From NCBI RefSeq assembly GCF_036375055.1, contig NZ_DASUSQ010000046.1:1-64000 (forward strand): DNA of 64,000 bases, read 5' to 3'. The stretch comes from Umezawaea sp036375055. GTDB lineage: Bacteria; Actinomycetota; Actinomycetes; Mycobacteriales; Pseudonocardiaceae. Shown here in pieces: positions 18,601 through 26,375 of the stretch; positions within the stretch are counted from its first letter, which is position 1; the number at the start of each line of letters is the position of its first letter. The translations under genes were made by a program, and so were the position numbers. The notes below the pieces were generated by a model. That model was not told where the DNA came from. It worked only from the letters and a program-made list of their open reading frames with translations, and searched no databases.

Positions 18601-19158
18601 GCGCCCGTGGCGCCACGACACCAGGCCGTGCAGGACGAGACCCGCCGCGTACCGCGCCGCCGTGGCCACCCCCGGCACACCGCCCACGACCGACACCGTG
18701 CCCGTGACGTCCTGCGCCAGGTCGTCCAGGAAGGTCCGGAGCCGGTCGACGTTCCGAGCGTTCTCCAACGCCTGTCGAATGCGTGCTCGGGAGGCCTGGC
18801 CGGGTGAGTCCAACTCCGTGGAGATGGCCACCTGAGCGGTGACGAAGCGGGGGAACGGGATCGAGCGGTAACCGGCGACGGTGCGGTTGAGGTCGAAGGT
18901 GAGCAGCGAGAGCACCTTCCAGGCGGTGGCGCTCTTCAGCTCGCCGCAGTTGACGCGGGCGTGGGGGACCCTGTCCCGCACACGGCTCTCCAGGACGTCG
19001 AGCAAGGCGGTCTTCCCACAGCCCTTGGGCCCGGTGAAGATCAGGATCGGCGCACGGCGGGTGGTCGGGTAGCCGTTCGACTCCGGTCTGGTCGTGAACT
19101 CCCGGACCAGGGCGATGGCCCGGTCCCTCCCGTGCAGGTTGATCGACTCGCCAGGCAT
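15676..19158 (-). CDS. Membrane protein joining a P-loop NTPase to an extracellular ligand-binding domain
   Basis: A 1160-residue protein with an unusual order. Residues 1-560 are a cytoplasmic STAND-like P-loop NTPase with Walker A GPKGCGKTA at about 43-51 and Walker B VLLLDDVD near 254-262, followed by a helical region. A single hydrophobic span lies near 686-706 (VIAAVAVLVVGAAAAF). Residues about 730-1160 resemble type-1 periplasmic binding proteins of the Leu/Ile/Val kind (VGVIGVGQST, ADIPMVAS, YIRGFTRVSS, KAMLVYDVNED). With no N-terminal signal, the NTPase should be inside and the binding fold outside. That predicts a one-polypeptide ligand sensor with an ATPase output, not a transporter. 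The ATG follows GGGGGAC. No partner gene is adjacent. Confidence 0.88.
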   Translation of the reverse strand: MPGESINLHGRDRAIALVREFTTRPESNGYPTTRRAPILIFTGPKGCGKTALLDVLESRVRDRVPHARVNCGELKSATAWKVLSLLTFDLNRTVAGYRSIPFPRFVTAQVAISTELDSPGQASRARIRQALENARNVDRLRTFLDDLAQDVTGTVSVVGGVPGVATAARYAAGLVLHGLVSWRHGRRVVLGEGLEWYGSGNQAYDELVRLNLLTRDDASEADHEEATELLWAAFLADLRAAFAKGRGARAWSLNCVLLLDDVDTKPGRLLYQALADARRGEPDPLTVVATSAGGVARHVAPDEEIPFAEKAGYDDYLERRQGGYDSDSYPVALRDLTPDEVKDMVSDIAGPRLNAHRAVAAQVYRFTLGHPAATAVVVRAIGDHTGDDPSVKGLLDNRWRGPVDRDPVTVGERLLRELLGSPSDAALSTVDARAAVAARAAALEPCAAARDVEQADELSGSGLVTSRGGTSLVPDALQVRAHDTGRVVMVPALRHLLLRRLAADPERWTAAHTWLRDNGRDADRGYHALALRDLDEVLRNLEALLPDSRKWFAELDAVTAAPNDLDTDEADPDRVLASAGLAGPRSEPGRTIARVLVALWAANDPLSTANRAELWSSAALDLKALAQQPGVARNDFLKAAALLEAKAEAGDAPVVSRSARWQLLAQPPEEVDFTPPTPARVLRRARVRLGVIAAVAVLVVGAAAAFGVNLITRCGEGVHDRGGECVGVTDGSYVFDDQLADVQRRILEENERVSGQPHVTVALLTPLLPTDVGSVTWQRVRAQLEGALVAQLAANGDRQEPKIRLLLANPGSGQQEWRRVVDQLVELADEQRLVGVIGVGQSTTNAQHTARALAEADIPMVASVVTATGFNVEPPAQPGEPARYIRGFTRVSSTTGNQIAVLSGYLAGRGVGKAMLVYDVNEDDLYPATLYKEFKDASASGRLPITVENRFDTEATLDNQFNQITRDLCGDGAPTTVLYAGRAVLLDDLINNLRNRSCARDRLITLVTGSDASMLRSREDLRPRADQPPLAVVYTPHVDPDAAREMGITEFAELTLEFQRLGFSTTDLADGWGVMMHDAMLTMRDVISRSAIGMKQGELPTRQDVRAELARSDRERNQVRGAGGPFTLDATTGNAVARRLPVIEVGQDGEFHVRAVVPLP

Positions 19159-19510
19159 GTGCGTCCCCCGTGCGAACTAGCGCGAGCGAACATCATCTCG
19201 CCAGGTGGGGGCCGTGTCACGCCCCCAGTGGGGTGCCTGCTGGTCACCGGGGCACCGGACGGGCGGGGGGTTCCTCCACCCGATCGGCGCAGGTCGGGAC
19301 GAGCGCCGACGACCTCCGTGCTCGACGGTGTCGCGTGCGGGGCCGGAAGGGGTGAGGCGGTCGGGGCCGTGGGGTGTCGGGCTGACCGCGCACCCGATCC
19401 GGCTCCGCCGCCACCCTCGCGGCACGACCCGGCCCGCAGGGTGTCGAGGCACGGCGCGGCAGTGCTGGCGCGCCGCGCAGCCGGATCGGAACCGCGTTCC
19501 ACGCGACCAA
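19159..19510. other. Intergenic region upstream of the NTPase/ligand-binding gene
   Basis: About 350 bases without a convincing gene. It must hold the promoter for the minus-strand gene starting at 19158. A small dyad GGAAC-CGC-GTTCC lies near its left-to-right end, but I cannot assign it. Confidence 0.4.
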
Positions 19511-19534
19511 GGGGTCCCCCGGTCGGGGGACCCC
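19511..19534 (-). terminator. Perfect 10-bp stem terminator after the DUF4342-like gene
   Basis: GGGGTCCCCC at 19511-19520 and GGGGGACCCC at 19525-19534 pair perfectly around a GGTC loop, 10 bases past the stop at 19544. Confidence 0.85.
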
Positions 19535-19543
19535 GCCCGCCGG

Positions 19544-19834
19544 CTACACCCGCTCGGCGGCGACCGTCGTCGTGGGCTCGCCCCCGGGCTGCCTGCGGTC
19601 CTCCAGCTTGATCCCGCACTTGCCGATCAGGGCCGCACCGACACCGATCGTCGTGACCGCCGGAGCGGCCAGCACCGCGACCAGCCCGAGGGCCACCGGC
19701 ACGTCCACCACCACGTCGTCCTTGCTGTCGCGCACGACCACGCGACGGTGGACGCCCTCGCTGACCAACCCGCGCACGGCGTCGACCACGGAGTCGACGG
19801 AGGTGCGGTGGGACTCGGGCTTGGATTCGCTCAT
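19544..19834 (-). CDS. DUF4342-like small membrane-associated protein
   Basis: A 96-residue protein. An N-terminal helix with SVVDAVRGLVSEG leads into RRVVVRDSKDDVVVDVPVALG, then a hydrophobic stretch (about 60-80) and a short polar tail. This pattern, an amphipathic region with a strand pair, VPL/VPVA and then one hydrophobic segment, matches DUF4342 proteins of unknown function. The ATG (19832-19834) is placed by GAGGAG six bases upstream. It is monocistronic, closed by a strong hairpin. Nothing indicates a substrate or partner. Confidence 0.75.
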   Translation of the reverse strand: MSESKPESHRTSVDSVVDAVRGLVSEGVHRRVVVRDSKDDVVVDVPVALGLVAVLAAPAVTTIGVGAALIGKCGIKLEDRRQPGGEPTTTVAAERV

Positions 19835-19965
19835 GACTCTCCTCGAACCGGGGACTTCCCTTGACACCTCCAGCCTGTCGGCGGCGGAGCGGCCTGCCAT
19901 CAGGGTTTCCCCTGACCCCCGCCTGATTCACCCCCCAGGAGGGACCGGCCGCCTCGACGCGGTCA

Positions 19966-22900
19966 TCAGAACAAGCTGGGGCGTGGGACCTCCTGGGCCA
20001 CGGCGAAGGCGTCGTGCCACTTCACGCCGTCGCCCGCGAAGCGGGTCCCGGTGGAGGTGGCCACGTAGACGTCCGCGGCGGCGCCCCTGGTGAAGGTGAC
20101 GACGTCGTCCTTGCCGTCGCCGGTGACGTCGCCGACGCCAGGCAGTTCGTCGCCCACCGCGAAGTGGTCGTGCCAGCGGGTCGACGTGCCGAACGACGTC
20201 CCGTTCGACAGCGCCGCGGTGACCGCTCCGTCCACGAAGGACACCGCGTCCGCTCGCCCGTCGCCGTTCACGTCGCCCACGGTCGACCGGGCGGGCAGCG
20301 CGTCGTGCCAGCGCCAGGCGTCCTGCACGAACCTGGTCCCGTCCGACAGCGAGGCGTACGCCGCGCCGCCGGTGAAGGTGACGACGTCGTCCCGACCGTC
20401 GCCGTCCACGTCGCCGACGGCGGGCCGCTCGGCGCCCACGGCGAAGTGGTCGTGCCACTTCACCGCCGTGCCCGCGAAGCCCCTGCCGGTGGACAGCGCC
20501 ACGAACACGTCGGCCGCGTCGCCGCGGGTGAACGTGGCGATGTCGTCGCGGCCGTCGCCGTCGAAGTCGCCGACCAGCGGCACCTCCGCGTCGGCCGCGA
20601 AGAAGTCGTGCCAGCGCCAGCCGTCCTGCACGAACCGCGAACCGTCCGACAGCGCCACGTAGACGTCCGCGCTCGCGCCACGCGTGAACGTGGCCACGTC
20701 GTGCTTGCCGTCGCCGTCGAAGTCGCCCGTCACCGGGATCTCGTCCTCCACCGCGAAGTGGTCGTGCCACTTCACCCCGGAGCCGACGAACCGCGTGCCG
20801 TCGGACCTGGCGACGAAGACGTCCGCCGTCGTCGACCGGGTGAACGTCAGCACGTCGTCGCGGCCGTCGCCGTCCACGTCGCTCGTCAGCGGGTGCGTCG
20901 TGCGGGCCGACACCACGGCGCTCGGCGCACCCGCGTTGCCCGCGCCGTCGACCCCCACCACCTGGTAGTACCAGGTTTGCCCCTCGCGCAGCGCCCGGTG
21001 CGTGAACGAGGTGCTGGACGTGGTGCCCAGCGGGGCGAACGGCCCGGAGGCCGAGGTCGAGCCCAGCACCCGGTACGAGCGGGTGCCCACGTCGTCGGAC
21101 GACTCGTCCCACGTCAGGCGCAGCGAGTGGACCTTCGTGCCGGTGAACGCCACCCGCCCCGGCGCGGACGGGCCGGTGGTGTCCGCGAAGGGCGGCACCA
21201 GGCTGTCCACGGCGTACCGGGCGGCCGTCCACGGCCCGCCGGACGGACGCAGCTCGACCGTGACCGCGGACTTGCCCGCCGTCGCCGGCGCGGGCAGCGC
21301 GTAGGTGTCCTCCAGCCAGCGCGACACCGCGTTCCCCAGGGGCTGCGACCAGGTGCCGACCGCCACGCCGTCCACGAGCACCTGAGCCCGTTGCCCGGCG
21401 CGGTCCTGGTCGCCCAGCCTGCGCAGCAGCACGCCGTTGTTGGTGGCCGCGACCGCCACGCGGAACGACGTCGGTCCGGACGACGAGCGCACGTCGTCCC
21501 GCACCACCACGTCGTCCTGGTCGCCCTCGAACCGGCCGTCCAGCGCGGCCTGCCCGCCACCGGTCTCGGACCAGGAGTGCGCGGACCGCGACGCGGCGTC
21601 GCCCGCGTCCACGGTGTCCGTCCGGCGCACGGCGGGTTCGGGGCGCGCGTAGAGGAACGCCGTGGACGAGTAGTCCGCCCGCACGTCGTCCTGCGGCCCG
21701 TGCTCGATGCCGAAGTCCAGCGCACTGGCGTAGCCGACGGAGTCGGCCAGCATCAACCGGTACGTGGCGTCGCACTCCCCCGCGCAGCCACCGGTTCCGA
21801 CGAGGTGCCGGGTGTTGCCGTTGAGCGGGTTGGCGAACTCGCCGCGGTCGAAGTACCAGCCGCCCTCGTAGAAGTCCTCGGTGCCGGTGCCGTGCAGCTG
21901 CGGGCTGGGCGAGCCGTCGACGTGCACGCGCTCGTCGCCCTCCAGGTACCCGCGTCCGGCCGGGCCGCGCATGGTGTGGCTGACGCCGACGAACCGGCCG
22001 CGACCGGACGCCGAGACGAACGGCCAGTCCTGGCCCGGAGTGGTCGTGCCGGACCGGGACTGCGTGGTGAACCAGCCCGCGGCGCCGCCGGGCCCGAGGT
22101 CGGTGCTCCACCGGCCGTCCGGGGCGGACGTCACCTCGGACGACACGTCCGGCACCGCGGCCGAACCGGTGTTCACCAGCTCCACCAACGCTGCCGTCCG
22201 GTACGGCATGGGCCACCAGCTCGACGACCAGCCCGCCGGGTCGACGGCGGTCATCAACGACCCGATCCGCCGCGGCGTGCCCAGGCCGGCGCCGAAGAAC
22301 TCGGCGACCGGACTGTCCACCGTGGTCCGCCCGTCGAAGGTGATCCGCAGCCGCAGGGAGTCCGGCGCGCCGCGCAACCGCAGCGCCGACACCGCGCCGG
22401 GCCCGGTCAACGACGCCAGGGTGGTCCTCTCGCCCGCCGCCAACGAGAACGTGCGAGCGGCGGTCGTCGCCCCCGCCGCCGCGGGCTTCGGGTCGCGGGT
22501 GCCCGCCGCCCGCAGCATCGCGATCACGTCGTCGGCGCGGTCGTCCGGGTCGAACGCCACGACCCCCGCCGACGTGGGGAAGTGCCGGTAGGTGACGTGG
22601 TGGAAGTTCGGGTTGTGCTCGACGGTCACCTTCATCGAGGACCGGTACGGCATCGGGACCTTCACGTGGACGCCACCGGAGCTCTGGTCCGCGGTGGCGA
22701 CGAGCGGGGGCACGAACGGCGCGCCCTGACCGCCCGACACGAGGTCCTGCAACGACCGGTCCACGACGGCGCGCCCGTCGAGTTCGATCCGGATCCTGCC
22801 CGCCCCGGTCAGGTCGCCGGTCGGTCGACCGCCGGAGGCCTGGGTGAACCAGAGCGACGCGATCTCGCCCGCGCCGGTGTCCTCGGCGATGACGCAGCCC

Positions 22901-23151
22901 TGCGCCTCGGTGCGCAGGCACGAGTCCCGCCCGGAGAAGCCGTCGTCGTTCGAGCCGTCCCGGCCGAAGCTGGAGAACTGCCGGGTGCGCACGCCCGGCG
23001 GGGTGATGGTGGCGAGCTGGTCGAGCCGCCGGTAGGTGTCCCAGCCGTGCGCGCCCACCCCGGGGGCTGCCGTGGCGGCGTGTGCCGACGGCACGAGCAG
23101 CGCGGCGGCGGTCAGCGCCACCGCGGCGAGTCCGATCCTGCGTGTGTCCAC
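19966..23151 (-). CDS. Secreted GH172 (DUF2961) glycosidase with fibronectin III and FG-GAP-like repeats
   Basis: A 1061-residue exported enzyme. The GTG start (23149-23151) follows AAAGG and begins a signal peptide ending AHA/ATA near 27. Residues about 35-440 match DUF2961, now GH172, a family active on fructofuranose/arabinofuranose-type glycosides; visible signatures are RQFSSFGRDGSNDDGF, IASLWFTQ and HFPTSAG. A beta-rich region follows, a fibronectin III domain lies near 665-760 (WYYQVVGVDGAGNAG), and six FG-GAP-like repeats run from about 770 to the C-terminus with DxDGDGxxD calcium motifs. It is the last gene of an AfsR-GH73-CHAP-GH172 row. D-arabinan or another wall glycan is a plausible substrate but this is inference. 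Confidence 0.85.
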   Translation of the reverse strand: MDTRRIGLAAVALTAAALLVPSAHAATAAPGVGAHGWDTYRRLDQLATITPPGVRTRQFSSFGRDGSNDDGFSGRDSCLRTEAQGCVIAEDTGAGEIASLWFTQASGGRPTGDLTGAGRIRIELDGRAVVDRSLQDLVSGGQGAPFVPPLVATADQSSGGVHVKVPMPYRSSMKVTVEHNPNFHHVTYRHFPTSAGVVAFDPDDRADDVIAMLRAAGTRDPKPAAAGATTAARTFSLAAGERTTLASLTGPGAVSALRLRGAPDSLRLRITFDGRTTVDSPVAEFFGAGLGTPRRIGSLMTAVDPAGWSSSWWPMPYRTAALVELVNTGSAAVPDVSSEVTSAPDGRWSTDLGPGGAAGWFTTQSRSGTTTPGQDWPFVSASGRGRFVGVSHTMRGPAGRGYLEGDERVHVDGSPSPQLHGTGTEDFYEGGWYFDRGEFANPLNGNTRHLVGTGGCAGECDATYRLMLADSVGYASALDFGIEHGPQDDVRADYSSTAFLYARPEPAVRRTDTVDAGDAASRSAHSWSETGGGQAALDGRFEGDQDDVVVRDDVRSSSGPTSFRVAVAATNNGVLLRRLGDQDRAGQRAQVLVDGVAVGTWSQPLGNAVSRWLEDTYALPAPATAGKSAVTVELRPSGGPWTAARYAVDSLVPPFADTTGPSAPGRVAFTGTKVHSLRLTWDESSDDVGTRSYRVLGSTSASGPFAPLGTTSSTSFTHRALREGQTWYYQVVGVDGAGNAGAPSAVVSARTTHPLTSDVDGDGRDDVLTFTRSTTADVFVARSDGTRFVGSGVKWHDHFAVEDEIPVTGDFDGDGKHDVATFTRGASADVYVALSDGSRFVQDGWRWHDFFAADAEVPLVGDFDGDGRDDIATFTRGDAADVFVALSTGRGFAGTAVKWHDHFAVGAERPAVGDVDGDGRDDVVTFTGGAAYASLSDGTRFVQDAWRWHDALPARSTVGDVNGDGRADAVSFVDGAVTAALSNGTSFGTSTRWHDHFAVGDELPGVGDVTGDGKDDVVTFTRGAAADVYVATSTGTRFAGDGVKWHDAFAVAQEVPRPSLF
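19990..20895 (-). repeat. FG-GAP-like coding repeats of the GH172 gene (six units)
   Basis: Six units of about 44-50 residues, each starting DxDGDGxxD and carrying a WHDHF or WHDFF block. They are highly similar to arrays in the CHAP and GH73 genes upstream. The fourth and fifth units are shortened. Confidence 0.85.
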
Positions 23152-23169
23152 GACGGACCTTTCGGTGCG

Positions 23170-23200
23170 GAGGGGGACGCCGGGTCGCGGCGTCCCCCTC
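23170..23200 (-). terminator. 13-bp hairpin between the CHAP and GH172 genes
   Basis: GAGGGGGACGCCG at 23170-23182 and CGGCGTCCCCCTC at 23188-23200 pair perfectly around a 5-base loop, inside the 57-base gap. It may terminate most transcripts before GH172 or stabilise the upstream mRNA. Its left arm lies about 20 bases upstream of the GH172 start codon. Confidence 0.8.
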
Positions 23201-23208
23201 GGACGGGA

Positions 23209-24705
23209 TCAGGCCCCCGGAGGGCTGACGTAACCGGAGATCAGCACGTTGCGACCACCGGCCCGCGCGGTGACGGGGTTGATGGTGGTGGCGGCCACCC
23301 GCGACGTGGTGGGGCTGTTGCCCCAGTTGCCGTTGATCGTCGTGATGGTGCCGTTGGTGTTCACCGCCGAGACCACCGAGACGTGGCCGCCGGTACCGGA
23401 GCCGGGCTCGCCGTAGACCACCCAGTCGCCGACGGCCGGGGTGCCGAGCTGGCCCGCCGGGCGGCGCTTGAACAGACCGCGGTCGACGCCCCACTTGCCC
23501 AGCGCGGTGGCGACGTAGCTGCCGCGCGGCGTGCCCGCGATGCCCGCCCGCTCCCACGTCCAGGTCGCGAACATGGCGCACCAGTCCAGCGTGCACGGGC
23601 CGTACTTGGTGCAGCCGGGGTAGGACACGCCCACCTCGCCGCGCGCGATGTCGCCGATGCCCTGGCGCAGCGACGAAGTGCCGCCGAGCACGAACGTGGC
23701 GATGTCGGCCTTGCGGTCGCCGTTGAAGTCACCGGTGCGCGGGACCTCCGTGCCGACGGCGAAGTGGTCGTGCCACTTGACCGAGGTGCCTGCGAACCCC
23801 GTGCCGGTGGAGGCCGCGACGTAGACGTCCGACGCCGCCCCGCGGGTGAAGGTCGCGATGTCGGTCTTGCCGTCGCCGGTGAAGTCGCCGACCTCGGGGA
23901 TCTCGTTGCCGATGGAGAAGAAGTCGTGCCACAGCACACCGTCGCCCACGAACGACGACCCGTTCGACAGCGCCACGTACACGTCACCGACGTCACCGCG
24001 GGTGAACGTGACGACGTCGACCTTGCCGTCCCCGTTGAAGTCGCCGGCGTCGACGACCTCGCCCCCGATGCCGAAGTGGTCGTGCCACACCGAGGACGTG
24101 CCGAAACCCGTGCCGGTGGACAGCGCCACGTAGACGTCGGCGGTGTCGCCGCGGGTGAAGGTCGCGATGTCGTCCTTGCCGTCACCGTTGAAGTCTCCGG
24201 TCAGCGGGACCTCGTTGCCGATGGAGAAGAAGTCGTGCCACAGCACGCCGTCGCCCACGAACGACGACCCGTTCGACAGCGCCACGTACACATCGCCGAC
24301 GTCACCGCGGGTGAAGGTCGCGATGTCGTCCTTCCCGTCGCCGTCGAAGTCGCCCACGAGCGGGGTCTCCACGCCGACGGCGAAGTGGTCGTGCCACTTG
24401 ACCGAGGTGCCGGCGAAGCCCGAACCGTTGGACAGCGCCACGTACACGTCCGCCGCGTCACCGCGGGTGAACGTGACCACGTCGTCCTCGCCGTCACCGT
24501 TGAAGTCACCGGTCAGCGGGACCTCGTTGCCGATGCCGAAGAAGTCGTGCCACCTCCAGCCGTCCTGCGCGAACTTCCCGCCGTCGGACAGCGACACGTA
24601 GACGTCGCCCGTCGGGTCGTCGGCCGACGCGGCGGGTGTCGCCGCCGCGAGCCCCGCCACCGCGGCCGTGCCTGCCAGCAGCGCGGTGAACACCTTCCTG
24701 AACAC
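23209..24705 (-). CDS. Secreted CHAP-domain amidase/peptidase with N-terminal FG-GAP-like repeats
   Basis: An exported peptidoglycan hydrolase of about 498 residues. I prefer the GTG at 24703-24705, because AGGGGGG lies 6-8 bases upstream, over the ATG at 24718-24720, which overlaps the previous stop but has no good ribosome site. The signal peptide ends ASA near residue 28. About six FG-GAP-like repeats follow with DFNGDGxxD motifs and alternating WHDHF/WHDFF blocks. The C-terminal 150 residues form a CHAP domain with catalytic Cys in DWCAMF (about 376) and His in GGHVSVV (about 440). CHAP enzymes cut the peptide part of peptidoglycan. It is coupled to the GH73 gene upstream. Confidence 0.87.
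   Translation of the reverse strand: MFRKVFTALLAGTAAVAGLAAATPAASADDPTGDVYVSLSDGGKFAQDGWRWHDFFGIGNEVPLTGDFNGDGEDDVVTFTRGDAADVYVALSNGSGFAGTSVKWHDHFAVGVETPLVGDFDGDGKDDIATFTRGDVGDVYVALSNGSSFVGDGVLWHDFFSIGNEVPLTGDFNGDGKDDIATFTRGDTADVYVALSTGTGFGTSSVWHDHFGIGGEVVDAGDFNGDGKVDVVTFTRGDVGDVYVALSNGSSFVGDGVLWHDFFSIGNEIPEVGDFTGDGKTDIATFTRGAASDVYVAASTGTGFAGTSVKWHDHFAVGTEVPRTGDFNGDRKADIATFVLGGTSSLRQGIGDIARGEVGVSYPGCTKYGPCTLDWCAMFATWTWERAGIAGTPRGSYVATALGKWGVDRGLFKRRPAGQLGTPAVGDWVVYGEPGSGTGGHVSVVSAVNTNGTITTINGNWGNSPTTSRVAATTINPVTARAGGRNVLISGYVSPPGA
23690..24625 (-). repeat. FG-GAP-like coding repeats of the CHAP gene (about six units)
   Basis: Units of about 49 residues (147 bp) alternate between a KWHDHFAVG-type and a LWHDFFSIG-type half. 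Some units are near-identical at DNA level within the array and with the GH73 array at 24.7-25.7 kb. Confidence 0.88.
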
Positions 24706-24719
24706 GTTGTCCCCCCTCA

Positions 24720-26318
24720 TCACAGGACCCCCGGCGCCGGGATCTCGGCGCCGATCGCGAAGAAGTCGTGCCACAGAACACCGTCGCCCGCGAACCCGGA
24801 ACCGTTCGAGAGCGCCACGTACACATCACCGACGTCACCGCGGGTGAACGTGACGACGTCGTCCTTCCCGTCGCCGTCGAAGTCGCCGACACCGGGAAGC
24901 TCCCCGCCGACGGCGAAGTGGTCGTGCCACACCGACGACGGGGCGAAGGAGGTGCCGGTGGACAGCGCGACGTAGGCGTCGCCCGCGTCACCGCGGGTGA
25001 ACGTGACGACGTCGTCCTTGCCGTCGCCGTTGAAGTCGCCCACCGACGGCAGCTCGCCGTTGATGGAGAAGAAGTCGTGCCACAGCACGCCGTCGCCCGC
25101 GAAACCGGACCCGGTCGAGAGCGCCGCGTACACGTCGCCGGACGAGCCGCGGGTGAACGTGACGACGTCGTCCTTCCCGTCGCCGTCGAAGTCGCCGACA
25201 CCGGGGACCTCGCCGCCGACCGCGAAGTGGTCGTGCCACTTGACCGAGGTCCCGCTGAAGGCGGAACCCGTCGACAGGGCCACGTACACGTCCGCCGCGT
25301 CACCGCGGGTGAAGGTCGCGATGTCGTCCTTGCCGTCGCCGTTGAAGTCCCCCACGGCCGGGATCTCGGTGCCCGCGGCGAAGAAGTCGTGCCACAGCAC
25401 GCCGTCGCCCACGAAGCCGGAACCGTTCGACAGGGACACGTACACGTCCGCGACGGTGCCGCGGGTGAACGTCGCCACGTCCGCCTTGCCGTCGCCGTTG
25501 AAGTCACCGGTCAGCGGGATCTCGCCGCCCACCGCGAAGTGGTCGTGCCACTTGACCGACGTGCCGCTGAACGCCGTGCCGGTCGACGCCGCGACGTACA
25601 CGTCGGACGCCGCGCCGCGGGTGAACGTGGCGATGTCGGCCTTGCCGTCACCGGTGAAGTCGGTGTCGCCGCCGCCCACCACGACGTCGGTCCGGCTCGG
25701 CGCGACCGTGTCGTACTGGTAGAGGTTGTGGTTGTTCATCAGCGAGATGACCTTGCTCGCGTAGTTCGGGTCCGTGGCGTACTTCTTGGCCACCTCGGTG
25801 ATGAACCGGTTCGGGTCGTGCCGGAACGGCAGCGCCCCCGCGTAGTTCGCGCTCGTCGTGAGCAGCCTCCCGTAGTCGCGGAACGAGTCCCGCACGGACG
25901 CGTACACCCGGAAGTACGCGGTGACGGTGTGGCAGCCCGGCGTGCACTCCGTGGTGGAGTACGCGCGGCAGCCGGTCGCGATCGGACCGGGCGTGCCGGG
26001 CGCGGTGCACTTGAACCCGAAGTAGTTGCGGTCGTTGACCGACAGCCTGCTGCCGCCCCACGCCGACTCCAGGATCGACTGGCCCACGGTGACCGAGGCC
26101 GGGATGTCGTACTCGGCCATCACCGCCTGCGCCGCCGGTCCGGCCACCGCGAGGTACGCGGCGGTGTCGGCGGCGATCGTGACCGCCGAAGCCCGCACCT
26201 GGTCCTGGTTCGGCGTGCTGTCGCCGCCCGCGCGGGCGGTGCCCGCCGCCGTCGCGAACACCACCACCGCCAGCACGAGCGCGCCCACCCCGCGCCCCGT
26301 CCCCGTTCTGCTCCTCAT
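24720..26318 (-). CDS. Secreted GH73 N-acetylglucosaminidase (FlgJ-like) with C-terminal FG-GAP-like repeats
   Basis: A 532-residue exported peptidoglycan glucosaminidase. The signal peptide spans residues 1-30, ending ARA. Residues about 50-205 are a GH73/mannosyl-glycoprotein endo-beta-N-acetylglucosaminidase-like domain with catalytic Glu84 in SILESAWGGS and the typical NYFGFKC and AYFRVYAS motifs; four Cys may form disulfides. Six FG-GAP-like repeats fill the rest. The ATG at 26316-26318 follows GGGGAG. It is 57 bases after the AfsR-like regulator and its TGA overlaps the next frame, so the row AfsR-GH73-CHAP is very likely one transcript giving paired glycan and peptide cleavage. Confidence 0.9.
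   Translation of the reverse strand: MRSRTGTGRGVGALVLAVVVFATAAGTARAGGDSTPNQDQVRASAVTIAADTAAYLAVAGPAAQAVMAEYDIPASVTVGQSILESAWGGSRLSVNDRNYFGFKCTAPGTPGPIATGCRAYSTTECTPGCHTVTAYFRVYASVRDSFRDYGRLLTTSANYAGALPFRHDPNRFITEVAKKYATDPNYASKVISLMNNHNLYQYDTVAPSRTDVVVGGGDTDFTGDGKADIATFTRGAASDVYVAASTGTAFSGTSVKWHDHFAVGGEIPLTGDFNGDGKADVATFTRGTVADVYVSLSNGSGFVGDGVLWHDFFAAGTEIPAVGDFNGDGKDDIATFTRGDAADVYVALSTGSAFSGTSVKWHDHFAVGGEVPGVGDFDGDGKDDVVTFTRGSSGDVYAALSTGSGFAGDGVLWHDFFSINGELPSVGDFNGDGKDDVVTFTRGDAGDAYVALSTGTSFAPSSVWHDHFAVGGELPGVGDFDGDGKDDVVTFTRGDVGDVYVALSNGSGFAGDGVLWHDFFAIGAEIPAPGVL
24735..25675 (-). repeat. FG-GAP-like coding repeats of the GH73 gene (six units)
   Basis: Six units of about 49 residues with a strict alternation of KWHDHFAVG and LWHDFF types, so the true period is about 98 residues (294 bp). 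The array ends at the stop codon and resumes after the signal peptide of the next gene. Confidence 0.88.
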
Positions 26319-26342
26319 GCGCTCCCCAGCTTCCCTGAGACC

Positions 26343-26360
26343 GGGAGGTCGTTTCCTCCC
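26343..26360 (-). other. Small hairpin between the AfsR-like gene and GH73
   Basis: GGGAGG at 26343-26348 and CCTCCC at 26355-26360 pair around a TCGTTT loop in the 57-base gap. It could be an attenuator or mRNA stabiliser; it is short and unproven. Confidence 0.45.
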
Positions 26361-26375
26361 CCTCGGTCCGGGACG

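Noticed and set aside
15400..18807. 1135-codon plus-strand frame opposite the NTPase/ligand-binding gene
   Set aside because: Antisense shadow with the same Arg/Val/Gln-rich composition; the minus strand shows Walker motifs and a binding-protein fold.
19205..19864. Plus-strand gene overlapping the DUF4342-like region
   Set aside because: It runs antisense through the DUF4342-like gene and its terminator, has unusual composition and no recognisable domain.
19990..25675. Repeats as mobile elements or CRISPR
   Set aside because: They are in frame within secreted-enzyme genes and encode calcium-binding FG-GAP-like units.
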